A stretch of DNA of 44,805 nt from a virus, in the IMG/VR virus record IMGVR_UViG_3300023109_000040, positions 1 through 44,805 of that record, one strand, 5' to 3'. The position numbers and the translations under genes are program-made. Below, in pieces: positions 16,009 to 22,854 of the stretch. The notes under the pieces were generated by a model, which was not told where the DNA came from, searched no databases, and worked only from the letters and a program-made list of their open reading frames with translations. Each line of letters opens with the position of its first letter. Position 1 is the stretch's first letter.

Positions 16009-17511
16009 ATGCATTCATTTGAACTCGAACAGCAATTAATTGCTGGATTATTATCTCACCCTTCTTCTTACAGTCAGGTAGCTCCGTTTTTTTGCTCCAA
16101 CGATTTTGTCTCGGATATTAATAAAACCATTTACTCATTCCTTTCTAATAGTTATGAAAAGTCTGAGTCTTTGGATGCCTACGTTTTGGCGGAAAAAATA
16201 TCCTTGTCAGGAATATCTTTTGAGGATAACGTTGATATAGGCGACTACTTGCATGCTCTCACCTTGCGTAAATGCTCTGAAGCGAGCACTGTGTTAGCAG
16301 CTAAAGAAGTCAAGAAACTATCTATACGCAGAGAGATTCAGCAGGTGGGTGTAAAACTCTCATCCTCTATGGAGAAGATGAGTACTAATAAATCCTATAC
16401 GGATATTGTAAATACTGCTGATGAAATTTTCAATAAGACAATTAGTTCTTATGAAAACCAAGCAGATGCTCCAAAGAATATTTTCTCAGAAATGTCTGAG
16501 TTGATAGAAGAGAGAGGTAATAATCCAATAAAAGATTTTGGTCCAGTAGGTCCACATCCTAGGTTGCACCAAGTTTTAGGTTCACTACTTAGGCCTGGTA
16601 ATATTACAACCGTTGTAGCTCGCTCTGGTGTTGGAAAAACTCAATTCGTTATGGATTTCTGCACAAAAGTATCTTTAAAATATAAAATACCAGTCTTACA
16701 TTTAGATAACGGAGAAATGAGTAAAGAAGAACTTATCATGCGTCAGTGCTCTGCATTGTCTGGCGTACCAATTCGTCTTCTCGAAACTGGCCAATGGAGG
16801 CAAGCTGGTGATGAAGTGGTAACAAAGGTAAGAGATGTATGGAACCAAGTAAAAAACTATCAATTCTTCTATGAGAATGTGGGGGGGTTGCCAGTCGATG
16901 CGATGATACAAAAAGTTAAGCATTTCTATTTTTCTAACGTCGGTAGAGGCAACCCAATGATACTTAGCTTTGATTATATAAAAACCACATCAGAAAGTAT
17001 GCAGAATAAATCTGAGTGGCAAGTAGTGGGTGAAATGGTAGACAAACTCAAAAGATTAATACAAAAAGATTTGGTATTTGACGATAAGCCTGCATTAGCA
17101 TTAATAACCAGTGTACAAAGTAACAGAACAGGGATAACAAATAACAGGAGGTCAGATAGTTTAGTTGAAGATGAAAGTATTGTTTCTTTATCGGATAGAA
17201 TTACTCAGTTCAGTTCTCACTTATTAAGTTTAAGGCAAAAAACTACTGATGAGCTAGCTTCGGAAGAAGGTTTTGGAACCCATAAGTTAAGCTGGTTTAA
17301 ATGTAGGCACTTAGGTGAAGATGTGCATAGGGCTATGGTTCCAGTAAGAATGCACGACGGTGAATTAAAACGCAATTGCATTAATCTGGAAATCGCAAAT
17401 TTTGCGGTCAGTGAAGTTGGGGACTTGCAGGACATGGTTGATGCTCAAACAGCTGCGGAATTAAATGTTAATAACCCAGGTGGTACAGATTTATTCGACC
17501 CCGAACTTTAA
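16009..17511 (+). CDS. DnaB-type replicative helicase
   Basis: This 500-residue protein resembles bacterial DnaB, the hexameric helicase that unwinds DNA at the fork. Residues 1-100 match the DnaB N-terminal domain (SFELEQQLIAGLLSHPSSY, YLHALTLRK). The RecA-like ATPase domain has Walker A A204-RSGVG-K210-T211, then HLDNGEMSKEELIMRQC, matching the SLEMS helix of DnaB. A Walker B-like strand ILSFDYIK and the SLSDRITQFSSHLLSLRQK and WFKCRHLG segments follow. The primase gene starts on the A of its stop codon, so the two are translated together, as expected for a helicase-primase pair. Confidence 0.9.
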   Translation: MHSFELEQQLIAGLLSHPSSYSQVAPFFCSNDFVSDINKTIYSFLSNSYEKSESLDAYVLAEKISLSGISFEDNVDIGDYLHALTLRKCSEASTVLAAKEVKKLSIRREIQQVGVKLSSSMEKMSTNKSYTDIVNTADEIFNKTISSYENQADAPKNIFSEMSELIEERGNNPIKDFGPVGPHPRLHQVLGSLLRPGNITTVVARSGVGKTQFVMDFCTKVSLKYKIPVLHLDNGEMSKEELIMRQCSALSGVPIRLLETGQWRQAGDEVVTKVRDVWNQVKNYQFFYENVGGLPVDAMIQKVKHFYFSNVGRGNPMILSFDYIKTTSESMQNKSEWQVVGEMVDKLKRLIQKDLVFDDKPALALITSVQSNRTGITNNRRSDSLVEDESIVSLSDRITQFSSHLLSLRQKTTDELASEEGFGTHKLSWFKCRHLGEDVHRAMVPVRMHDGELKRNCINLEIANFAVSEVGDLQDMVDAQTAAELNVNNPGGTDLFDPEL

Positions 17512-18545
17512 TGAATCAAGAAGTTATTAAATCAAGCCTTACGAAAATGGGCTACTCTTTGCAGGATTGCGGTAACCACTGGAGGACTAACGCTTTGTAC
17601 AGGGGAGGCAGTAACCCTACAGCTTTAATGATTTATAAAGATACTGGGGTTTGGACAGATTTTGTCAAGAACACCCCTAGGATGCCTTTTAAAGACTTGG
17701 TTTGTGCAACAATCAAAACCACAGACGAAAGTCAGATTAGTGAATTTTTAGAAAATCTTTCTACTCAACCTGTACAACAACAGAAACCTAAAATGTCTTC
17801 TGAAAAAATATACGACAAATCCATTCTGCAAAAATTAATGCCTCACTATATTTTTTATACCAACAAGGGGGTTAGTGAAGATGTTTTAGTTAATTTAAAA
17901 GGGGGGCTCGCTACAGAGGGGGCTATGTATCAAAGGTTTGTCTTCCCGATTTACAATGAAACTGGTCAGATACATGGTTTCAGTGGAAGGGATATGAATA
18001 GTAAATCCTCTAATAGGCCCAAATGGAAACATGTCGGCAAAAAAACCAATTGGGTATACCCAGCTTTTGTTCCTGTTGATGGTGAAAATATATTCCTAAA
18101 TTCAATCAAAGAAAACAGATGTATATATCTAGTTGAAAGCATAGGAGATGTACTATCACTTCATTCGGCAGGTATATATAATGCCATATGCACTTTTGGC
18201 ACATCTATATCTTCAAAAGTTCTATGTTTTTTATTAAGCATTGATGCTGAATGTATTCACATTTGCCTCAACAATGATGAAGGAAAAGAAAAAAATAGAG
18301 GCAAAATAGGATCTCTAGGAGTTTACTGCAAGCTTTTGAATTATTTCTCTCGATCAAGGATAGCTATTAACCCTCCAACCCTTAATGATTTCGGAGACAT
18401 GAACGAAGATCAGATAGAAGTCTGGTCATCAAACCTTTTTGAGCCAGGCTCAAACCTAGAACAAATAGATAGTGATATAAAATCTTACAATGAATCTGGT
18501 GATATATCTAAATCCTCCTACCAATCATTCAAAAAACACATTTAA
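17511..18545 (+). CDS. DnaG-type primase with degenerate zinc domain
   Basis: This 344-residue protein has a DnaG layout. Residues 1-65 match the CHC2 zinc-binding domain in shape, but the zinc cysteines and histidine are absent: CPFH is replaced by ALYR, and the CFxCG turn is a WTDFVKN-type segment. A linker and a core (VFPIYNETGQIHGFSGRDM) follow, with a TOPRIM fold: E209 and D213 in LVESIGDVLS, and the second acidic motif as NND256-E257-GKEKNRG in place of DxD. It should make RNA primers for the helicase-coupled fork, if the catalytic metal site is still functional. It overlaps the helicase and the next gene by one base each (TAATG). Confidence 0.85.
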   Translation: MNQEVIKSSLTKMGYSLQDCGNHWRTNALYRGGSNPTALMIYKDTGVWTDFVKNTPRMPFKDLVCATIKTTDESQISEFLENLSTQPVQQQKPKMSSEKIYDKSILQKLMPHYIFYTNKGVSEDVLVNLKGGLATEGAMYQRFVFPIYNETGQIHGFSGRDMNSKSSNRPKWKHVGKKTNWVYPAFVPVDGENIFLNSIKENRCIYLVESIGDVLSLHSAGIYNAICTFGTSISSKVLCFLLSIDAECIHICLNNDEGKEKNRGKIGSLGVYCKLLNYFSRSRIAINPPTLNDFGDMNEDQIEVWSSNLFEPGSNLEQIDSDIKSYNESGDISKSSYQSFKKHI

Positions 18546-19615
18546 TGAAAAAAGAACTCACCCCACTATCAGCTAGTAAAATTAAAAAAGCCCAAAGTTG
18601 CTCTTGGAGTTATTGGGCTACATACCATTTAAAAGTTCCAGACAAAAGTAATGATGGCGCAAGCAGGGGCTGGATATGCCACTTAATCTTTGAGTTATTG
18701 GGGGAAGAGAAACACAAAAAAATATATGACGAAATCATTCTTAAAGATTCTATATTTGCGTGCGCCCCAATTAAAAGGCTAGTTCAGTATCATGCTAAAA
18801 AATTAAATGTAAACGATGTAGACAATTTAAAAATGATTGACGACATGACTCTTGCGGGCCTACACTTTGATTTCTTTGGGGATAATCATAACGGGACACC
18901 CGACCAAGCTATATCTGAGCAATCTTTTGATATCACCGTTGATGAAGCAGGAAAACTTTACCGACTTAGAGGTTTTATTGATAAATTATTCCTGTATAAA
19001 GAAAAAAGCACCGCTATCATCAGGGACTTTAAGAGTAGTAAGCAAATTTTTAAAGGTAAAGAAGTCACAGATAATCTACAAGATTTTCTTTATACTCTCG
19101 CTGTTAAAAAAATGTTTCCTAATTTCACTAAACGTCAAGTTGAGTTCTTGTTTTTAAAGTTTGATTTAAATTCGAATGGAAATTTGAAAATGAAAAATTT
19201 ATCAGACGAAGAGCTGGAGGGGGTAGAGCTCCACTTAACCGACATACAATCCTTCTTAGATACCTTTGATGAGCAAGACGCAGTAGCTAACTTTGCTGGG
19301 TCACAAGGTTATCCTCAAGACGGAACCTTTGGCGGTCCATTAATGTGCGGGAAGGATGGTTATAAAATATCTAAAGGTAGTCCTCTTTTAGATAAAAACG
19401 GTGAGCCTATTGTGGCGTATATATGTTCTTACAGGAAGCCGTTAACTTATTATGTTATCAAAAATGAATCTGGTAAAATTATCAAGTCAGTCTTTAAAGA
19501 AGCTAAAAATATACTTACACCTGACGAATCTAAAGGGGAATATGTGGAAAAAATGGAATATAAAGGCTGCCCTTATTGGAATAAACCTGCTGTAGAAATT
19601 GATGATTTTTTGTAA
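18545..19615 (+). CDS. Cas4/RecB-like PD-(D/E)XK exonuclease
   Basis: This 356-residue protein opens with LSASKIKKAQSCSWSYW, the SxSxxxxxxxCP-type start of the PDDEXK_1 (Cas4/AddB/RecB nuclease) family. H46 (GWICH), D146 (FIDK), D161-F-K163 (RDFKSSK) and Q-x-x-x-Y (LQDFLYTL) complete the RecB-type active site. Cysteines C19, C268, C294 and C342 (GCPYW) could hold an Fe-S cluster as in Cas4/AddB, though their spacing is not the standard one. Known relatives are 5'-3' or dual-polarity DNA exonucleases. In this operon it probably processes ends for the recombinase at 14194, or it may degrade host DNA. There is no CRISPR array in the window. Confidence 0.85.
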   Translation: MKKELTPLSASKIKKAQSCSWSYWATYHLKVPDKSNDGASRGWICHLIFELLGEEKHKKIYDEIILKDSIFACAPIKRLVQYHAKKLNVNDVDNLKMIDDMTLAGLHFDFFGDNHNGTPDQAISEQSFDITVDEAGKLYRLRGFIDKLFLYKEKSTAIIRDFKSSKQIFKGKEVTDNLQDFLYTLAVKKMFPNFTKRQVEFLFLKFDLNSNGNLKMKNLSDEELEGVELHLTDIQSFLDTFDEQDAVANFAGSQGYPQDGTFGGPLMCGKDGYKISKGSPLLDKNGEPIVAYICSYRKPLTYYVIKNESGKIIKSVFKEAKNILTPDESKGEYVEKMEYKGCPYWNKPAVEIDDFL

Positions 19616-19621
19616 TTTGTA

Positions 19622-19637
19622 GTGTACATTATTATGA
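19622..19637 (+). promoter_or_regulatory. GTGTA box before the gene at 19638
   Basis: GTGTACATTATTATGA lies directly before the ATG at 19638, a 16-base distance. A weak TTGATG lies 18 bases upstream of the TGTACA. Confidence 0.45.
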
Positions 19638-19898
19638 ATGAATACTACAATAGAAAATATTTGCTATGAATATGCGGACGATGTCATGTTCTCTCAAGAT
19701 ATTGATGATAAAGGCAATCCTTTAAAAATCATAATATATGTACAAGATAAATACTTAGTCGATTTATCTCGTTTCCTTAAAAACTACAATTATTCTATTA
19801 CTCATAAAAAAGTTATGGGTAGGCATTTTGTTTTGATTACTTTTTGTACATATCAAAATAATAAAATTAAAAAAAGAGGACTAACGGAGGATATCTAA
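19638..19898 (+). CDS. Hypothetical protein, 86 aa
   Basis: This 86-residue protein is not recognised. It has alternating beta and alpha segments (NPLKIIIYVQDKYLVDLSRFL, then MGRHFVLITFCTYQNNK) and a basic tail (KIKKRGLTEDI). The size and beta-alpha-beta order could suit a small regulatory or RNA/DNA-binding protein, but there is no specific motif. Its end carries the Shine-Dalgarno sequence of the membrane protein that follows directly, so the two are co-expressed. Confidence 0.6.
   Translation: MNTTIENICYEYADDVMFSQDIDDKGNPLKIIIYVQDKYLVDLSRFLKNYNYSITHKKVMGRHFVLITFCTYQNNKIKKRGLTEDI
19886..19890 (+). promoter_or_regulatory. Shine-Dalgarno GGAGG for the membrane coiled-coil gene
   Basis: GGAGG lies 8 bases before the ATG at 19899 and inside the end of the upstream gene. 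It is the strongest ribosome binding site in the window. Confidence 0.75.
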
Positions 19899-21053
19899 AT
19901 GTTTTTTGCAGGGCTAGTTTTTGTTTCTGCCGTGTCTATTTCTTTGACGGCAGCTTATTTTAGTGTTATAGGTTTGGCTACTATGTTTCCAGGCTCAAGG
20001 GAAGCTATCATCATTATGGGTGGGGTACTGGAGATTGGAAAACTTATTGCTTCCGTATGGCTGCACCATAATTGGAATAATGCATTTAAGTTCCTTAAAC
20101 GCTATCTTTTATTTTCTGTTGTTGTTTTAAGTTTGATAACCAGTATGGGTATTTTTGGCTTCCTATCAAGATCCCACGTGGAGCACCATGCATCTATGGA
20201 AAAAGAACAAGCAATCATTCAGCAGATAGATGGTAAAATCAATAGAGAATTAAAATTTATAGAAAGAAAAGAGTTAGAGTTTAAATCCTTAAATCAATCC
20301 ATGCAGTCCGCTCAAGAAAATTCAAGCGATACTGTGGCGGTATTAGAGTCTAGGGTTGAATTATTAAAAGAAGAAAAGTCTTCCTCTATATCCGTGCAAG
20401 AGAAAATTATAACAAATATATCAGGAAGGCTCTTAGAGTTAGAGTTAGAATTAAAAAACGCAAAACCAAGCGGTCTTTTTGGGAGTCAAAAAAAATACGA
20501 CCAACTAGTCGATGCTCAAAAAAAAGAAAAAGAAAGCTTAGCTTCGCAGCGCTTATCTATTGAGCAAGAAATTCAATCCATTTCTTCAAGTTTTGATGAT
20601 AAAATAAAAGACTCAAGAGATAAAATTGATACCATTTTAATAGGCACCTCCACTACTCCAAAAGAAACAGGTACCCCAAGGACTGTCATAGAAGAAGCTT
20701 ACGACAGAATAGATGTCATGGAGTCAGAAAAATTTGAGTATGGATCCAAATTAAGAGCTCTAGAAGTAGAGATAGGACCAATCTTATATATAGCTAACAT
20801 GTTAAACGAATGGGGAGGCATGTCTATTGACACCAATCAAGCTATCCGCGTAGTTATAATAACTCTTATATTCGTATTTGATCCTCTAGCCATCCTACTT
20901 CTTATAGCAGCTACGATGACTTTCGCAGCCCACAAGAAGGAAGAGCTACCACCAGATGTAAAAGCTATTAGGAATAAATTATTAGAAGAGTTACAGGAGT
21001 ACATAGACGAGGGTGGTTTGGCCGACCACTTTATTGAGAGAGCTAAAAAATAG
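19899..21053 (+). CDS. Four-TM membrane protein with long coiled coil
   Basis: The product is 384 residues. Three hydrophobic helices lie at about 2-27, 34-55 and 66-92. A charged heptad-like coiled coil runs over about 95-305 (EKEQAIIQQIDGKINREL, then KLRALEVEIG). A fourth TM helix at about 317-343 (VVIITLIFVFDPLAILLLIA) and a charged tail follow. The coiled coil lies between TM3 and TM4, so it should sit on one face of the inner membrane. I do not recognise a named family; similar membrane/coiled-coil proteins occur in large marine phages with no known function. It lies between the nuclease-hypothetical pair and the polymerase genes. A role as membrane anchor for replication or as an infection-compartment scaffold is inference only. 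Confidence 0.75.
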   Translation: MFFAGLVFVSAVSISLTAAYFSVIGLATMFPGSREAIIIMGGVLEIGKLIASVWLHHNWNNAFKFLKRYLLFSVVVLSLITSMGIFGFLSRSHVEHHASMEKEQAIIQQIDGKINRELKFIERKELEFKSLNQSMQSAQENSSDTVAVLESRVELLKEEKSSSISVQEKIITNISGRLLELELELKNAKPSGLFGSQKKYDQLVDAQKKEKESLASQRLSIEQEIQSISSSFDDKIKDSRDKIDTILIGTSTTPKETGTPRTVIEEAYDRIDVMESEKFEYGSKLRALEVEIGPILYIANMLNEWGGMSIDTNQAIRVVIITLIFVFDPLAILLLIAATMTFAAHKKEELPPDVKAIRNKLLEELQEYIDEGGLADHFIERAKK

Positions 21054-21055
21054 CC

Positions 21056-21084
21056 TTGACTTCGAGCCTGTTTATTGCTATGAT
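21056..21084 (+). promoter_or_regulatory. Sigma70-like promoter of the split polymerase module
   Basis: TTGACT (21056-21061), a 17-base spacer and TATGAT (21079-21084) precede the ATG at 21093 by 8 bases. Transcription is predicted to begin at or next to the start codon. Confidence 0.75.
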
Positions 21085-21092
21085 GCTTAGCG

Positions 21093-21851
21093 ATGACACC
21101 ACTATTCAAAAGCCACTATTCTATTGGTAAATCTATCTTAACATTAAACGAACCTTCGGAGCCGAATGGTTCCTCAGATTCTGTATTTGATATAGTTAAA
21201 GAAAACAATCTTACAGAAGTAGTAATGGTTGAAGATAGCTTTATGGGTTTCCTTCAAGCCAACAAAGTAGCCAAGGCTATGGATGTTAATTTTAGATTCG
21301 GTTTAAGGATAGATATAGTGGACGAATCTTTTGACCCAGAAGACAAAAAAATCCCGAAACACAAGTTAATTGTATTCAGCAAGAACTCCGAAGGGTGCAA
21401 GTGTTTATTTAAAATTTATAGTAAAGTAAAGTCGGACGACATAAACGCCATCACCTTAACCGACTTGGCTTCGTATTGGGACTCAGACCATCTAGATTTA
21501 GCTGTCCCATTTTATGATTCTTTTTTATTTTGTAATTTATTTTTATTTAATTCATTTGTTGTGGATCTATCTAGTTTTAGTCCCCATTTCTTTCTGGAAG
21601 ACAATGGTTTACCCTTTGATTTTATGTTGGAAAATAATATTAAAAACTATACATTGAATCATTCTTACCTAACCCATAAAACTAAATCTATTTTTTATAA
21701 AAATCGTGAAGATTTCGAAGCATTCTTAACATATAAACTTATATGCTCCAGGAGCTCTTTTGCGTCCAGGAAAAGCTCTCTAGAAAAACCTAACTTAGAC
21801 CACATGGGTAGTAAAGAATTTTGCTATGAGAGTCTCTTAGAACAATCCTAA
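21093..21851 (+). CDS. DNA polymerase III alpha, separate PHP-like N-terminal domain
   Basis: This 252-residue protein corresponds to the N-terminal PHP region of bacterial DnaE but stands alone. The order of segments matches: a start strand ending YS (LFKSHYSIG), then SVFDIVKENNLTEVVMVEDSF where DnaE has the A-x-TDHGN turn, MGFLQANKVAKAMDVNFRFGLRIDI where DnaE has the GIxPIxGxE strand, and a C-terminal end (LDHMGSKEFCYESLLE) like the DnaE YYLKSxEEM link to the palm. The metal-binding residues of an active PHP site are gone: the HxH at the start is replaced (K6, H8), and TDH is V46-E47-D48. It is probably a structural half that reassembles with the catalytic piece at 22847, with proofreading left to the exonuclease at 22025. 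Confidence 0.72.
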   Translation: MTPLFKSHYSIGKSILTLNEPSEPNGSSDSVFDIVKENNLTEVVMVEDSFMGFLQANKVAKAMDVNFRFGLRIDIVDESFDPEDKKIPKHKLIVFSKNSEGCKCLFKIYSKVKSDDINAITLTDLASYWDSDHLDLAVPFYDSFLFCNLFLFNSFVVDLSSFSPHFFLEDNGLPFDFMLENNIKNYTLNHSYLTHKTKSIFYKNREDFEAFLTYKLICSRSSFASRKSSLEKPNLDHMGSKEFCYESLLEQS

Positions 21852-21861
21852 ATATAAAATT

Positions 21862-22032
21862 ATGAACTCCAGTACTGTTAAAAAAATAAAATCTATCATA
21901 AATTATGACAGCTCTATACCAGAACACAAAAGAATGCTTAAAGCATTAAAGAGGCAGTATAACTCCTTGCCTAGTAACGAAAAGCATGCTTTAATTAATA
22001 ATTTAAAAAACCTCTCAAGTGATAATGGATAA
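21862..22032 (+). CDS. Small hypothetical protein, 56 aa, between polymerase pieces
   Basis: An ATG at 21862, 10 bases after the PHP-domain gene, opens a 56-residue basic helical ORF (MNSSTVKKIKSIINYDSS, then MLKALKRQYNSLPSNEKH). It overlaps the start of the exonuclease gene, as expected in a tight phage operon. It fills what would otherwise be a 170-base gap, which supports it being real. Helical, lysine-rich and without a motif, it could be an adaptor for the split polymerase, but this is a guess. Confidence 0.5.
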   Translation: MNSSTVKKIKSIINYDSSIPEHKRMLKALKRQYNSLPSNEKHALINNLKNLSSDNG

Positions 22033-22666
22033 CGAACTTTTAAGGTTTAAAAAAGATCAAAAATATCTCATCTTTGATTTCGAAACCTGTAATCTTAATT
22101 TGGCATCAGAAGATAACAAGCCCTGGCAGTTAGCATTCATTATTGCCGAAGGGACAAAGGTTATTTCTAAGCATGATTATTATATAAAATGGGACGACTT
22201 AAAAATATCCAAAGACGCAGAAAAGATTACTGGTTTTTCTAGAAAAGTATATAATGCTAGAGGTGAAGACCCCTCTTTTATCTTAGACCACTTTGAAACC
22301 TACTTGTATAATCCAGAGTACATAAACTTGGGGCACAATATATTTGGTTTTGATATATATATACATAACATATTCAGGCAGTGCTTGGGCAGGAAGACTG
22401 ACTACAGTTATCTTAAAAGATCTATTGATACATTATCAATCGGCAAAGCTATACAAAAAGAAATACCATATAACAAAAAAGAAGATTTATCCGTTTTTCA
22501 ATTAAAATTAAATTCCTTTAGGGAGAGAGGTATGAGTTTAAACCTAGCCTCTTGTTGTAAAAAGTACGATATAAGTTTTGATCCCGCAAAACTACATGAC
22601 GCACTTTATGATATAACTAAGAATTTTGAAGTTTTTAATAAAATGATTTGGAATATTTCAATATGA
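22025..22666 (+). CDS. DnaQ-like DEDDh 3'-5' exonuclease
   Basis: This 213-residue exonuclease carries the three Exo motifs of the DEDDh family: Exo I D18-F-E20 (IFDFET), Exo II D110 (GHNIFGFD) and Exo III H191-D192...D196 (LHDALYD), with the five metal and catalytic residues in place. It is the likely proofreading subunit (epsilon equivalent) for the split polymerase III genes on both sides. The start is ATG 22025; a GTG at 22019 adds two residues. It overlaps the 56-aa ORF before it, and the gene after it starts at the overlapping ATGA (22663). A Cas4-like nuclease is elsewhere, so this one is specifically linked to the polymerase. Confidence 0.88.
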   Translation: MDNELLRFKKDQKYLIFDFETCNLNLASEDNKPWQLAFIIAEGTKVISKHDYYIKWDDLKISKDAEKITGFSRKVYNARGEDPSFILDHFETYLYNPEYINLGHNIFGFDIYIHNIFRQCLGRKTDYSYLKRSIDTLSIGKAIQKEIPYNKKEDLSVFQLKLNSFRERGMSLNLASCCKKYDISFDPAKLHDALYDITKNFEVFNKMIWNISI

Positions 22667-22854
22667 ATAATACTATTACATACCAATACTTAAAAGACAC
22701 ATTACTCAAGAACAAAGCCAATCAACACTTAGCTGATCTAATTGAATTTTTCCTATCACAGCCTCCAGAATATTGGAACACAAGACCAGATGAAGTATAT
22801 GCCGTCTATACAGATTTACTTGAAATAGAAAACACCTTACAGAGTAATGTTTGA
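22663..22854 (+). CDS. Small hypothetical protein, 63 aa, coupled to polymerase
   Basis: The gene starts at ATG 22663, which overlaps the exonuclease stop as ATGA, and ends 8 bases inside the catalytic polymerase gene. The product is 63 residues, acidic and helical (YQYLKDTLLKNKANQHLADLIEFFL, then PDEVYAVYTDLLEIE). No domain is recognised. The coupling at both ends suggests it is made in step with the polymerase and exonuclease, so a small accessory subunit is possible, but no sequence evidence shows binding. An in-frame TTG at 22648 is a less likely start. Confidence 0.6.
   Translation: MNNTITYQYLKDTLLKNKANQHLADLIEFFLSQPPEYWNTRPDEVYAVYTDLLEIENTLQSNV

Noticed and set aside
18852-19157. 101-residue frame inside the Cas4-like gene
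   Set aside because: Overlaps strong in-frame nuclease motifs and has no promoter or ribosome binding site; a shadow frame.
18545-19615. CRISPR system suggested by a Cas4-like protein
   Set aside because: No repeat-spacer array, Cas1, Cas2 or effector is in the window. Cas4-like nucleases are common in phages without CRISPR.
21056-22032. Frameshift in a single polymerase gene as the reason for the split
   Set aside because: The intervening 1 kb encodes a complete exonuclease with all five catalytic residues, so this is not a simple frameshift or sequencing error.
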